This document shows positions 16,446 to 26,361 of a DNA stretch of 64,000 nt, one piece after another (position 1 is the stretch's first letter; every line of letters starts with the position of its first letter). A program made the position numbers and the translations under genes. Source of the stretch: JAYZDK01 sp964604165 (lineage in GTDB: Bacteria > Myxococcota_A > UBA796 > CAJQPC01); contig CAZRYF010000005.1 in NCBI GenBank assembly GCA_964604165.1, positions 1-64,000 of the forward strand. The letters run 5' to 3'. Below the pieces are notes generated by a model. That model did no database searches. It had not been told where the DNA came from and saw only the letters and a list, made by a program, of their open reading frames with translations.

Positions 16446-19400
16446 ATGACCCTCTCCCGTTCTTTTGTTCTTTCCTTGATCCTCCTCACCAGCTGTTCCC
16501 CAGGGGATCAGGACTCAGGGGATAGCAACGCTGAGTATGAGGCGGCGTTGTTTGCCTCTACTTCAGAGGATGAGGCGGCCATCTCGGATCTTGCGGCTGT
16601 GCAGTCGGCCATGCTGCCCCGGGACGAGGTGCGGGTCTTTGGAAAGGACGACGAAGGTCGCTACCGGGTCCACGCGGGGCGGTTTACGGCCCACCTGGAC
16701 GATGCGGGCGCTGCGTTTCGTGATTTGCGTACGACGGATGAGCTGCAGGTTTGGTTGGAAGGGTGGGGGCGGGCTGGCGATCTGGAAGCGGTGGTGCCTG
16801 GAGCGCTTGCGCCCCGGTTTGGGGCCCACGGGGGAGTGGAGCGCTTGGAACGTCGAGCGCCCGGCATCACGGAGTGGTGGCAAGGGACTCCGTATGCGGT
16901 GCAGCAGGGCTGGGAGATCGCCAGCCGACCGGCGGGCAAGGGGTTGCTGACGCTTTCACTTGGGAGCGATGCCAGTTTTGTGGAGACGGATGGGGAGCGG
17001 GTTTGGATGGAGGGGCGTGCAGGTCCCGGCTGGGAGGTCAGCGGGCTGGCGGCCTGGGGTGCCAACGAGCAGTTGTTGGATGCTTGGTTCGAAGTCCAGG
17101 ACAGCGGTTTTGTGGTGCGGGTCGATGACTCAAGTGCCACCTACCCAATCCAGGTAGACCCTTGGTACTCCGCCAATGGCACGGAAGTTCAACATACTGC
17201 GAGCGGGTCTTACCTCGGGACTTCTGGACTCACGGGACAAACTTGCCAGTCATCTGATTGCAACAACACTCGCTTTTCGGAGACGGCAAGGGCTTTGGGG
17301 GACGTCAACGGAGACGGATATGAGGATGTTCTGGTCTCTACCAATGACTGGTTAATCTGCAACAGCCGAGGCGGTGGCGACGGCCGTGGCGGCAGCAGCG
17401 ATGACCCGTGCAACAGTTCCACGAGATACGGCCGCTTCTGGATCTACCACGGGACCGCCGTTGGTTTGGACACCACCGCGGCCTTTTCGGTCCAAAGCAG
17501 CGGTGAAGAGGAGTATGGCTACAGCGTAGAAGTCGACGGTGACTTCAACGGCGACGGGTTCAATGAGGTGGTGATCGGCGCCTACGGCCGGGACGACAAC
17601 GGCTCCAACTCGGGCCAGCTCTACTTCTATGCTGGCAGCAGCAGCGGCATCCAGAACTCGACTGCCTTGGAACTGGATGGTTCTGCTGCGGAAGAGCAGT
17701 ACGGCTGGGCCTTTTCCTCCGCCGGTGACATCAACGGCGATGGTTTTGACGATCTTGTGGTCGGTGTGCGCTACGACGACACCACGGCCTCCAGCGCCGG
17801 AAAGGTGGTGGTCTACCTCGGCTCCTCCAGCATGTTGGACACCACCCCCCATGCCATCCTCTACGGGGAAAACGCCGATGACTATTTTGGCTACAGCGTG
17901 GATGGGGCCGGGGATGTCAACGGGGACGGGTATGACGACATCCTCGTGGGGGCCCGGAACAACGACGACAACGACTCGGATTCGGGAAAGGTTTATGTCT
18001 ATCTGGGCAGCGCCAGTGGCTTGAACACCACCGCCGCCGCCACCCACTACGGCACGGGCAGCAGCAACAATTTCGGGGAGGTGGTGTCGGGGCTTGGAGA
18101 CATCAACTGCGACGGTTTTGACGACGTCTACCTGGCCGGCGACTCGGGCAACGCGCGTGTCTTTCATGGGGGCACCGCGGGCATCTTCGGCCCGGCCGAC
18201 CAGTCCTGGAGCCGCTCGGCCCCGATTCCGCAGGGGGACGTCAACGGCGACGGGTGTGACGACATCATCTGGAACAACAGGCTGATGTACGGGGACAGTT
18301 CGGGCACGATGACCGAGAAGTACTCGGGGTCCAACCTGCAGGGCGTGGGGGACATCGATGGCGATGGCTACATCGACCTTCTTTTTGGCGAGGGTACTTG
18401 GAGCAGCAGCAGAGGCCGCCTCTACATCCGCTACTACTTCATCTCCGACAACGATCTCGACGGCTTCCTCGAGTCCGAGGAGTGCGACGACAACGATGCC
18501 ACGGTCTACCCTGGCGCCACTGAGGTCGTGGCCAACGGCGTCGACAACGACTGCGACGGCAGTGAACTCTGCTACCAGGATCTCGACGGCGACGGGTACC
18601 GCGACACGAACGGCACCACGGTGACCTCTTCGGACACCGACTGCGAGGATGGGACCGAGGCCACCGCCTCCATGCCCGCCACGGACTGCGATGACACCTC
18701 GGCCGTGCTTCGTCCCGGGGCCACGGATCTGCCTGGCGACGGCATCGACCAGGACTGTAACGGCGCGGACATGTGCTACGCGGACCTGGATGGAGACGGC
18801 TACCGCGCCAGCGACGGCACCACGGTGGCTTCCACGGACATGGACTGCACAGACGCGGGAGAGGCTGCGCCCTCGGTCCCCGCCACGGACTGTGATGACG
18901 CCAACGCCAACATCAACCCCGGGGTCACCGACACGGTGGGCAACGGCATAGACGAGAATTGTGACGGCAACGAGGAGTGCTACGCGGATGTAGACCAGGA
19001 CGGCTACGCCGACGCCTCGGGCACGGTGATCTCCAGCGACATGGACTGCGTGGATCCCGGCGAGGCCGGCCCCAATGTGCCCGCCACGGACTGCGACGAC
19101 TCGGACGGCACGATCTACCCGGGGGCACCAGAGGTCATCGTGGATGGCATCGACCAGGACTGCGACGGCGGGGATGCCTGCTACGCGGATGCAGACAACG
19201 ACGGCTACCGGGACGCTGGCGGCGCCACGGTGAACTCCGCCGATGCGGACTGCACGGACTCTGGGGAGGCGGATGAGACCGTTCCCGCCACGGACTGCGA
19301 TGATGGGAACGCCGCCGTGAACCCGGCGGCCTCTGAGACCGCCGGCGACAGCGTGGACTATGACTGTGACGGCACGGAGATCTGCTTTGCGGACGCCGAT

Positions 19401-21746
19401 GACGATGGCTTCGCCGATGCGGGCGGGGGTACGACGGTCTCGACGGACACGGACTGCGACGACTCGGGCGAGGCGGACAGCTCAGTCGCCGCCACGGATT
19501 GCAATGATGCAGACGCCACGGTTTACCCCGGTGCCGCGGAAACCGCCGCCGACGGCATTGACTCCGACTGTGACGGTACTGAGACCTGCTACCTGGACTT
19601 TGATGGGGATGGCTATGCCGCCAGTGGCGCGGCCAGCATCCAGTCCAACGACGGTGACTGCGACGACGCCGGGGAGGCGGTTCTCACAGCCGAGCCAGAC
19701 TGCGACGACACGGACGCGGCGGTCTACCCCGGCGCTCAGGAGATCGTGGTGGACGGCATCGACCAGGACTGCGATGGGGGCGATGCCTGCTACGCCGATC
19801 AGGACGGCGACGGGTTCCGGGATGCCAACGACGGCACGGTACTCTCCACGGACGCGGACTGCAACGACGCGGGAGAGGCGGACGCCAGCGTGCCCGCCAC
19901 GGACTGCGACGACGCCAACGCGGCGGTGAACCCCAACGCGGTGGAGGTGGTGGCCGACGGCATCGACTCGGACTGCGACGGCTATGAGGCCTGCTACGAG
20001 GACGCGGATGATGATGGCTACCGGCCGGTCGCTGCGACCACCGTGCTCTCCACGGACGATCTCGCATGCGACGGGGCCGGGGAGGCCACGGACGCGGCTC
20101 CTGCCACGGACTGCAACGATACGGACGCCAGCATCAACCCGGGCGCGGCCGAGGTCATCGCCGATGAGACCGACCAGGACTGCGACGGCGCAGAGATCTG
20201 CCTGGCCGATGCGGACAACGACGGCCACGCGGATGTAAGCGGGGCCACGGTGGCCAGCGCTGACGCCACCTGCTCCTCCAGCGGCGAGGCGGCCGCGGTA
20301 GAGCCCCAGGACGACTGCGACGACACCAACGCCGGGATCTACCCGGGGGCGGTGGACGCCGTGGGCGATGGGCTCGACAGCGACTGCGACGGGCAGGAGA
20401 CTTGTTTTGCGGACGTGGATCACGACGGCTTCGTGGACGCCACCGGCGCCACGGTGGGCTCGGATGATCTGGACTGCGACGACGTGGGCGAGGGCGGGGT
20501 CAGCGACCCGGCCACGGACTGCGATGACAGCGATGGAGCGGTCTACCCGGGGGCCGCCGAGATCCCGGGGGATGGTTCCGATGGCGACTGCAACGGAGAG
20601 GAGTTGTGCTTCGTGGACGGCGATGGTGACGGCCACGCGGAGACCACCGGCGCCACCTCGGCCAGCATCGACCTTTCCTGCGCCGCCACGGGGCTGGCGG
20701 ACGCCACGGCACCCGCGGACGACTGCGACGATGCGGACGCCACGGCGTACCCCACCGCCACGGAGCTTGTAGCGGACGGGGTGGACAACGACTGCGATGG
20801 CTTTGAGGCCTGCTACCTGGACGCCGACGGCGACGGGTACGGCGATGCGAGCCTGGTCACCATTGTGTCTTCGGACATGGCTTGTTCCGACACGGGAGAG
20901 GCCTCCAACGCCGATGAAATCGATTGCGATGACTCGGACGCCGCGGTGAACCCGGAGGCGGAAGAGGTCAGCGGCGACGGGGTCGACAGCGACTGCGACG
21001 GGGCGGAGCTTTGCTGGGCCGACTACGACGGCGACGGCTACCGGGGCGATGAGCTTGTGGCTGTGCAGGGAGACCTGTCCTGTGCGGGGGAGGGCCTGGT
21101 GGATGAGACCGCACCGGCTGGGGACTGTGACGACGGCGACAGCACGGTGAACCCGGATGCCGAGGAGTACGTGGCCGACGGCGTGGACTCCAACTGCGAT
21201 GGGGAGGAGATCTGCTACGTGGACGCGGACGGCGATGGCTTCCGAACCTCGGATGGGTCCACGGTGGCCGATGCGGATCTCGGGTGCGAGGCGGAGGGGC
21301 TCGCGGGGATCGACGCGCCGGCGACGGACTGTGACGATGAGGCCAGCGGGGTCAATCCGGAGGCGACGGAGTTGATCGGTGACGGTGTGGACTCGGACTG
21401 TGACACCGTGGAGTGGTGCTACTCAGACCTGGATGGGGACGGCTATCGAACCCCAGAGGTTTTGCAGTCCGTGGATGCCGACTGTGATGATGCGGGGGAG
21501 GCCAGCGCTGAAACCCCGCTCATCGACTGTGACGACACCCGGGCCGGGGTCAACCCGGAGGCCGTGGAGATCGAAGGCGACGGCATCGACCAGGACTGCG
21601 ATGGCGTGAGCCCCGGCGATGAGCTTGTCAGCGGCGGAGGCACCGGAAAGGGCGGAGGTTGTACCTCCGCGCCTGAGTCAGAAGCGCCCTGGGGTTGGCT
21701 GGCGCTGTCAGGGGTGGCCCTCTCCCGGAGGCGTCGAAGGGTCTGA
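16446..21746 (+). CDS. Giant FG-GAP and MopE-repeat surface protein with MYXO-CTERM-like tail (1766 aa)
   Basis: ATG 16446 gives a lipoprotein signal peptide (lipobox LLTSC); the frame also extends 26 codons upstream without a signal-like start. About residues 35-260 are a beta-rich N-terminal domain (DEVRVFGKDDEGRYRVHAG). Residues ~260-680 hold seven FG-GAP/integrin-alpha-type blades with calcium loops such as GDVNGDGYEDVLVS, GDFNGDGFNEVVIG and GDINGDGFDDLVVG, probably one propeller. Residues ~680-1720 hold 16 MopE-type units of the form DGIDQDCDG...CYxDxDGDGYR...ATDCDD, which differ from the other MopE proteins in the window. The C-terminus has GGGCTSAPES, a hydrophobic helix (WGWLALSGVAL) and RRRRR, the layout of a MYXO-CTERM sorting signal. 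A lipobox and a C-terminal sorting tail together are unusual. Probable role: calcium-dependent cell-surface adhesion or matrix contact. Confidence 0.85.
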   Translation: MTLSRSFVLSLILLTSCSPGDQDSGDSNAEYEAALFASTSEDEAAISDLAAVQSAMLPRDEVRVFGKDDEGRYRVHAGRFTAHLDDAGAAFRDLRTTDELQVWLEGWGRAGDLEAVVPGALAPRFGAHGGVERLERRAPGITEWWQGTPYAVQQGWEIASRPAGKGLLTLSLGSDASFVETDGERVWMEGRAGPGWEVSGLAAWGANEQLLDAWFEVQDSGFVVRVDDSSATYPIQVDPWYSANGTEVQHTASGSYLGTSGLTGQTCQSSDCNNTRFSETARALGDVNGDGYEDVLVSTNDWLICNSRGGGDGRGGSSDDPCNSSTRYGRFWIYHGTAVGLDTTAAFSVQSSGEEEYGYSVEVDGDFNGDGFNEVVIGAYGRDDNGSNSGQLYFYAGSSSGIQNSTALELDGSAAEEQYGWAFSSAGDINGDGFDDLVVGVRYDDTTASSAGKVVVYLGSSSMLDTTPHAILYGENADDYFGYSVDGAGDVNGDGYDDILVGARNNDDNDSDSGKVYVYLGSASGLNTTAAATHYGTGSSNNFGEVVSGLGDINCDGFDDVYLAGDSGNARVFHGGTAGIFGPADQSWSRSAPIPQGDVNGDGCDDIIWNNRLMYGDSSGTMTEKYSGSNLQGVGDIDGDGYIDLLFGEGTWSSSRGRLYIRYYFISDNDLDGFLESEECDDNDATVYPGATEVVANGVDNDCDGSELCYQDLDGDGYRDTNGTTVTSSDTDCEDGTEATASMPATDCDDTSAVLRPGATDLPGDGIDQDCNGADMCYADLDGDGYRASDGTTVASTDMDCTDAGEAAPSVPATDCDDANANINPGVTDTVGNGIDENCDGNEECYADVDQDGYADASGTVISSDMDCVDPGEAGPNVPATDCDDSDGTIYPGAPEVIVDGIDQDCDGGDACYADADNDGYRDAGGATVNSADADCTDSGEADETVPATDCDDGNAAVNPAASETAGDSVDYDCDGTEICFADADDDGFADAGGGTTVSTDTDCDDSGEADSSVAATDCNDADATVYPGAAETAADGIDSDCDGTETCYLDFDGDGYAASGAASIQSNDGDCDDAGEAVLTAEPDCDDTDAAVYPGAQEIVVDGIDQDCDGGDACYADQDGDGFRDANDGTVLSTDADCNDAGEADASVPATDCDDANAAVNPNAVEVVADGIDSDCDGYEACYEDADDDGYRPVAATTVLSTDDLACDGAGEATDAAPATDCNDTDASINPGAAEVIADETDQDCDGAEICLADADNDGHADVSGATVASADATCSSSGEAAAVEPQDDCDDTNAGIYPGAVDAVGDGLDSDCDGQETCFADVDHDGFVDATGATVGSDDLDCDDVGEGGVSDPATDCDDSDGAVYPGAAEIPGDGSDGDCNGEELCFVDGDGDGHAETTGATSASIDLSCAATGLADATAPADDCDDADATAYPTATELVADGVDNDCDGFEACYLDADGDGYGDASLVTIVSSDMACSDTGEASNADEIDCDDSDAAVNPEAEEVSGDGVDSDCDGAELCWADYDGDGYRGDELVAVQGDLSCAGEGLVDETAPAGDCDDGDSTVNPDAEEYVADGVDSNCDGEEICYVDADGDGFRTSDGSTVADADLGCEAEGLAGIDAPATDCDDEASGVNPEATELIGDGVDSDCDTVEWCYSDLDGDGYRTPEVLQSVDADCDDAGEASAETPLIDCDDTRAGVNPEAVEIEGDGIDQDCDGVSPGDELVSGGGTGKGGGCTSAPESEAPWGWLALSGVALSRRRRRV

Positions 21747-21783
21747 GTGGCCTCTTTTCTTGAATTGAACCAGGAGAATTCCA

Positions 21784-23838
21784 ATGTCTAAGATCCTCCG
21801 GGCCTCGCTTGGTGCGGCAGTTTTGTCCGTTCTGGCTTGTTCCAAGGACTTTAAGGATGGGAGCGACGATCCACCGTTGCTGTGGGACGACACGGCTGTG
21901 GATGATGCCGACGATACCGACGATACCGACGATACCGAGGTTGTGGATCAAGACGGGGACGGCTTCTCCACCACAGACGGAGACTGCGAGGACAGCGATG
22001 CCAGCGTCCACCCTGGGGCCGCCGAGGTCTGTGACGGCGTGGACAATGACTGCAACAACGTCATCGATGACGTGGAGGAGGCGGCGCTTCCCGTTTGGTA
22101 CCTGGACGCTGATGGGGATGGATACGGCGAGACCGACTCTGCCCTCCCTGCCTGCGAGGCCCCCTCCGGGTACGTGGCCAATGCAGACGACTGCGACGAC
22201 GCGGCGGCGACCGTGTACCCGGGGGCGGAGGAGCTCTGTGACACCCTGGACAACGACTGTGACGGGAATGTAGACGAGGGCGCTTCCTCCCTGGGGACCT
22301 GGTACGAGGACTACGACAGCGACGGGTACGGCGACCCCAACGTGTCACAGGAGAGCTGTGAGCAGCCCGCCGGATACGTCTCCAACGCCGATGACTGCAA
22401 CGATGTGAACGACGACATCCACCCGGGCGCCACGGAGTATTGCAATTCCGTTGATGACAATTGCGATGGGAACGTGGACGAGTCCCCGGCCACCGGTGGT
22501 ACCACCTGGTACGAGGACTGGGACTCGGACGGGTATGGGGATCCAAACGTTTCTGTCGAGGCTTGTGCCCAACCCACCGGCTACGTCGACAATGCAGACG
22601 ACTGCAACGACGTGAACGCCTCCATCACCACGGCTTCCACCTGGTACGAGGACTACGACAGCGACGGATACGGCGACCCGAATGTCTCCATGGAGGCCTG
22701 CACGCAGCCCGCTGGCTACGTCGCCAATGCCGATGACTGCAACGATCTGAGCGCGTCGGCGACCACAAACTGCTTTGGGACGCCGGAGACCTTGAGCGAC
22801 TGGGTCAGTGACTACGGGGAGGTCTCAGCCGTGGGGGTGGATTCTGTGGGCCAGGTCCACGTGGTCTACTTCGACGCGGTCTGGGAAGGGGTTCGTTACA
22901 ACGTCCGAGACGCCACTGGCTCCTGGGACAGCGCGTCGGACCTGGTGTGGCACTCGGGCCACGCCGCGGGGGCTCACCTGGATGCCGTCATGGATGGCCT
23001 GGACAATTTCCAGGTGGCCTACACCTACGATGAAGATGGTAACAGCGACCAGGAGCTCTGGTACACCTACGTGGCATCGGATGGTACCTCTGGCCCAGAG
23101 AGTGAGCTCTTCGGGACGACTGGAACCGACGCCACGGGCTACTACGTGTCTATCGATGTGGACACCAGCAACTTCCCGAGCATCGCCTTTTACGATGACA
23201 ATGCCGGCCTGCCCTACCTGCTGGACTGTTCGGCGCTGACGGGGAACTGTTCTTACGACAACGTGGACGACTACTACACGGGCTCCACCGGGTACTACAC
23301 GAGCCTGGCCGTGGACTCGACCAACGACAACCACGTCGCCTTCTACGACCCCAACGCATGGAGCGGCACCTGGTTCTCAGAAGAAATCCAGTACACCCGG
23401 ATGGACTCCCAGCTGAACTCTTACGAGTACTCCGAGGAGGTCACCACCATTGAGCCCTATACACAGGTCTTGAATGTGAAGAGCGACAACACCCCTTGTG
23501 TGGCCTACTACGAGCCAATCGGCGGGGATCTGCTCTATACCTGCCGCACCGCTGGCGCCTGGACCACCCCCGTGACCGTGGACTCCACAGGTGAGGTGGG
23601 AATCTCACCGGCCATGGCGTTCAACAGCTCCGACTTGGGGGTGATCGCCTACTACGATCTCAGCAATGGGGATCTCAAGGTGGCGGTCGAGTCAGCAAGC
23701 GGCACCTGGAATGTGTCCACGGTGGACAGCTCCGGAAACGTAGGGCAGAACCCGTCCATCGCCATCGACGCCTGGGACACGGTGTACGTGACCTACTACG
23801 ACGCAACGAACCAAACGCTGAAGCTGGTCGAGGGGTAG
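21784..23838 (+). CDS. MopE-repeat lipoprotein with propeller-like C-terminal half (684 aa)
   Basis: ATG 21784 has AGGAG 6 nt upstream. Signal peptide MSKILRASLGAAVLSVLAC with lipobox VLAC, then an acidic linker (DDADDTDDTDDTE) encoded by a short tandem repeat. Residues ~55-330 carry three full MopE-type units (VCDGVDNDCNNVIDD, LCDTLDNDCDGNVDE, YCNSVDDNCDGNVDE) and repeated WYEDYDSDGYGDPNVS calcium-type loops. The last loops lack the DNDCDG half, so the array looks decayed. Residues ~340-684 form a propeller-like domain with repeats such as VGVDSVGQVHVVYFD, LAVDSTNDNHVAFYD, AFNSSDLGVIAYYD and IAIDAWDTVYVTYYD, reminiscent of sialidase/BNR-type blades but without Asp-box certainty. It starts 37 bp after the giant repeat protein, probably as one transcription unit. 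Confidence 0.8.
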   Translation: MSKILRASLGAAVLSVLACSKDFKDGSDDPPLLWDDTAVDDADDTDDTDDTEVVDQDGDGFSTTDGDCEDSDASVHPGAAEVCDGVDNDCNNVIDDVEEAALPVWYLDADGDGYGETDSALPACEAPSGYVANADDCDDAAATVYPGAEELCDTLDNDCDGNVDEGASSLGTWYEDYDSDGYGDPNVSQESCEQPAGYVSNADDCNDVNDDIHPGATEYCNSVDDNCDGNVDESPATGGTTWYEDWDSDGYGDPNVSVEACAQPTGYVDNADDCNDVNASITTASTWYEDYDSDGYGDPNVSMEACTQPAGYVANADDCNDLSASATTNCFGTPETLSDWVSDYGEVSAVGVDSVGQVHVVYFDAVWEGVRYNVRDATGSWDSASDLVWHSGHAAGAHLDAVMDGLDNFQVAYTYDEDGNSDQELWYTYVASDGTSGPESELFGTTGTDATGYYVSIDVDTSNFPSIAFYDDNAGLPYLLDCSALTGNCSYDNVDDYYTGSTGYYTSLAVDSTNDNHVAFYDPNAWSGTWFSEEIQYTRMDSQLNSYEYSEEVTTIEPYTQVLNVKSDNTPCVAYYEPIGGDLLYTCRTAGAWTTPVTVDSTGEVGISPAMAFNSSDLGVIAYYDLSNGDLKVAVESASGTWNVSTVDSSGNVGQNPSIAIDAWDTVYVTYYDATNQTLKLVEG
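21910..21936. repeat. Three perfect 9-bp tandem repeats (GACGATACC)
   Basis: Three consecutive copies of GACGATACC encode the DDT repeats in the acidic linker of the lipoprotein at 21784. The 9-bp unit keeps frame if the copy number changes. Confidence 0.7.
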
Positions 23839-23895
23839 CGGGCGGGCTTTCGAGATTCCGGCGGGCTACAGAGGATTCATGCCCCGGAGGACCCT

Positions 23896-24321
23896 GTGAC
23901 CTTCTTCAGTGATCTATTTGCCGAGCTGGAACCTGCGGGTCGCTATGACCTCTTGGAGCAGGCAGAAGAAGTCTCCTTTGCCGAAGGCGACACCATCATC
24001 CACCAGGATGACGCCAATCGGGTCATCTACGTGGTTCAAGAAGGGGCAGTGCGGGTAGAGCGGGCTCCTGGAGAGGGAGAGGATGCCCCGGTGGTCCTGG
24101 CCCAGTTGTACTTGGGAGCTGTCTTCGGAGAGATGTCCTTTCTGACCCACGAAAAGGCAAGCGCCACCGTGATCGCGGAAGAGTCGGTGCAGCTTCTCTC
24201 TCTGGAGCACGACAAGATCAAGGCCATGTTGGATGCGGACGAGGGGTTTGCAGCCCGGTTCTACCACTCTCTGGCCGTGACCCTGGCGGATCGGCTGCGG
24301 GAGACCAGCAACGCCCATTGA
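23896..24321 (+). CDS. Stand-alone cyclic-nucleotide-binding-fold protein (141 aa)
   Basis: GTG 23896 is preceded by GGAGG at 5-nt spacing. The protein is a single cNMP-binding (CRP-like) beta-barrel: FAEGDTIIHQDDANRVIYVVQEGAVRV, then the phosphate-binding cassette region FGEMSFLTHEKASATV, then the C-helix. There is no HTH, so it is not a complete CRP-type transcription factor. In the cassette the Arg that normally contacts the cyclic phosphate (pattern FGE...PRxAT) is replaced: the sequence here is EKASAT. It may therefore bind another ligand, or none, and act as a protein-protein module. Upstream is the MopE/propeller lipoprotein (57 bp); downstream is a bidirectional terminator. Confidence 0.85.
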   Translation: MTFFSDLFAELEPAGRYDLLEQAEEVSFAEGDTIIHQDDANRVIYVVQEGAVRVERAPGEGEDAPVVLAQLYLGAVFGEMSFLTHEKASATVIAEESVQLLSLEHDKIKAMLDADEGFAARFYHSLAVTLADRLRETSNAH

Positions 24322-24339
24322 ACGGGGACTGAGACGAGA

Positions 24340-24374
24340 AAGGCCCCGCACCCGGAAACCGGACACGGGGCCTT
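24340..24374. terminator. Bidirectional rho-independent-like terminator
   Basis: Perfect 9-bp stem AAGGCCCCG (24340-24348) and CGGGGCCTT (24366-24374), with a nested CCGG-AAA-CCGG hairpin in the loop. It lies between the convergent genes ending at 24321 and 24399. T-rich sequence after the stem is weak (CTGCGTTT on the plus strand). Confidence 0.6.
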
Positions 24375-24398
24375 CTGCGTTTCGTGGAACGATCCGTA

Positions 24399-26291
24399 CT
24401 ACTCTTCGGAGGTCTCCACCGCCTCTCCCTGGACAAAGCGGATGTCCAGTTCGAAGTCGCTGGACAGGTACCCGTGGACACCCACGTAAAAGGAGCCAGG
24501 CCCTTCCAGGGAGCACTCCTCGTTGGAGTCCCCGGCGTAGGGGCGGCAGTCGAAGTTGGTTCCTGTCGCCGGGGCGCCCTTTCGCACGTAGAGGTCGGCA
24601 TCTCCGCTGTCCGGGCCGGTCATGTTCACCGTGACGTTGCCTTCCGCGGCCAAGAACGGGCCAAAGTGCTTCCACTCGTTCTTGTCTACGTGACCGTTCT
24701 CGGTGCGCTCCACAGCCTCACCACTTTCGCCGGTCTCCACGGCTGCATCGCCAATGGACTGAGTCAGCAGGTCCTTGATCTTGTCGTACTGGATGGCGCC
24801 ACCCGCAATGGACTGCCACTCGTTGCGTCCGGTGGGAAGCCACAGGAAGTCCGGGTGCATCGTCTTGCTGCGACCGACCCACTCGCCACCGATGATCTCT
24901 CCATCCGAGTCGACTTCCAGGATGTACTGGTACTTGTCAGTCCGGGTGTAGCGGTCGATGCGATCGGCCAGGTTGCCGTTGGTCGTGGAGTTGGACTCGC
25001 TGATGTAGTCCACCTCGAGCTTCACGTGGAAGAGCTTGGTGGCGTCGTCGTTGAACACGTACTCGGTGCCTGACGGCGTGTCGTCCTGGCCCTCGCCCTG
25101 GATCTTCACGGTCACGGAAGCGTTGACGTCGTCCTCGTAGGCGAACACGGAGACATAGACCGACTCCGTGCCGACAGGTGCCCGGAGCTCACAGGACTCG
25201 GTGCTTCCACCCTTCCAGGGGCGGCAGTCGTAGTCGTCCTTGGTGGGCTGGCTGCCAAACCGCACGTAGAGGTCGCCGTCGTTCTCGCCGGTCATCTCCA
25301 CGTTCACGATCTGGTCGGCCTGAACGGCATACCGGGGCTGGTGGTGCCACTCCCCCTTGGGGGGGGCTGCCTCGAAGGTCTCCTCTCGGGTCTCGGCGAT
25401 GTCCTCGTTTCCGGGCACGTCCAGGAGCTGGTGCGCCTCGCTGGCGGTCACCTCGTTTTGGAGGGTGATGCGGTAGCCGCGCAGGGGCTGGTTCCAGACC
25501 TGGGCGTCGAAGGTGCGATCCTCGACGAAAGACTGTCCCGCCAGGCCCAGGTAGTTGGCCAAGAGCACGTGGTAGGTGCCTGGGTTGGTGTCGCGGCACT
25601 CCTCGTCATCTCCCGTGGGGCGGTTGTACTCGTCGTACTCGATCTCATCCCGGCTGTTGCTCTCGTTGCACCGCAGGGAGACAAACTTGCTGCTGCTGCG
25701 GTTCCATCCCAGGGTCAAGAGCGCCTTGATGTCGTTGACCTCGAAGGTCACATCGTTGACGGTGACCGGTTCGACGGGCTCGGGCTCCATGATGGAGACA
25801 GGGGCCCAGGCATGGCAAATGCCCCACCAGCGGGGGATGCAGTAGCCCTCGGTCTCTCCGTTCCGAATGGCGCAGGTCTCGTTCTTGTTGCTCTCGCAGA
25901 CCTCGCTGGAGGTTTCCTCGGTGCAGGCCGTACGGGAGGATTGGTTGTCAATGCCGTGGTTGGAAGACACCTTGTCCTCGACGTCATCGACACCGAAAGC
26001 CTCGCCATACTTGGCGGCCGGCGAGAGGGAGTCGCTGCCGGCCCACTTGAAGTTGATGCTGTCCTCTGAGGTCGGCCAATAGGAGCTGGCCCATGGAATG
26101 CTGAAGGCTTCGCCCTCCGTGGGGAGGGCGTCCATCTTGTATTCCAGGTCCCCACTGAAGAGGGTGGGATCATCTTGGTCGGACCAGCCCTCGGCGTTCT
26201 TGCGATCGCCGTGTGGGTTGGCCTCCTGGCTGGAGAAGGGGGCGGAGCAGGCGTTCAACGCCAGCAAGAAGAAGAGAGGAAAGCGCTTCAT
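24399..26291 (-). CDS. Transglutaminase-elicitor-like lipoprotein with two PPC domains (630 aa)
   Basis: ATG 26291 (GAGGTG 6-8 nt upstream) gives the signal peptide MKRFPLFFLLALNAC, with lipid Cys15. It resembles the TGase_elicitor family (PF16683; oomycete GP42/M81-type transglutaminases and bacterial relatives). Residues ~54-85 have PW...YWPTSEDSINFKW. Residues 155-190 have WWGICHAWAP, with putative nucleophile Cys159, and FEVNDIKALL. His241 lies in TYHVLLANYLG, and 264-275 is AQVWNQPLRGY. The fold resumes at ~410-490 with YQYILEVDSDGEIIGGEW and MHPDFLWLP. Between the two parts (~312-398) sits a PPC-type domain (NDGDLYVRFGSQP, CELRAP), and a second PPC domain forms the C-terminus (~538-620; DADLYVRKG). 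Predicted to cross-link or cleave peptide-glutamine substrates at the cell surface. It reads away from a sigma-54 promoter at 26362-26377. Confidence 0.8.
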   Translation of the reverse strand: MKRFPLFFLLALNACSAPFSSQEANPHGDRKNAEGWSDQDDPTLFSGDLEYKMDALPTEGEAFSIPWASSYWPTSEDSINFKWAGSDSLSPAAKYGEAFGVDDVEDKVSSNHGIDNQSSRTACTEETSSEVCESNKNETCAIRNGETEGYCIPRWWGICHAWAPVSIMEPEPVEPVTVNDVTFEVNDIKALLTLGWNRSSSKFVSLRCNESNSRDEIEYDEYNRPTGDDEECRDTNPGTYHVLLANYLGLAGQSFVEDRTFDAQVWNQPLRGYRITLQNEVTASEAHQLLDVPGNEDIAETREETFEAAPPKGEWHHQPRYAVQADQIVNVEMTGENDGDLYVRFGSQPTKDDYDCRPWKGGSTESCELRAPVGTESVYVSVFAYEDDVNASVTVKIQGEGQDDTPSGTEYVFNDDATKLFHVKLEVDYISESNSTTNGNLADRIDRYTRTDKYQYILEVDSDGEIIGGEWVGRSKTMHPDFLWLPTGRNEWQSIAGGAIQYDKIKDLLTQSIGDAAVETGESGEAVERTENGHVDKNEWKHFGPFLAAEGNVTVNMTGPDSGDADLYVRKGAPATGTNFDCRPYAGDSNEECSLEGPGSFYVGVHGYLSSDFELDIRFVQGEAVETSEE

Positions 26292-26361
26292 GCGGCACCT
26301 CGACCTTTTTTCGCGCGTCCTGCGCGGTTTGGGTAGTGAAACTGCATGAACGGACGGCTCA

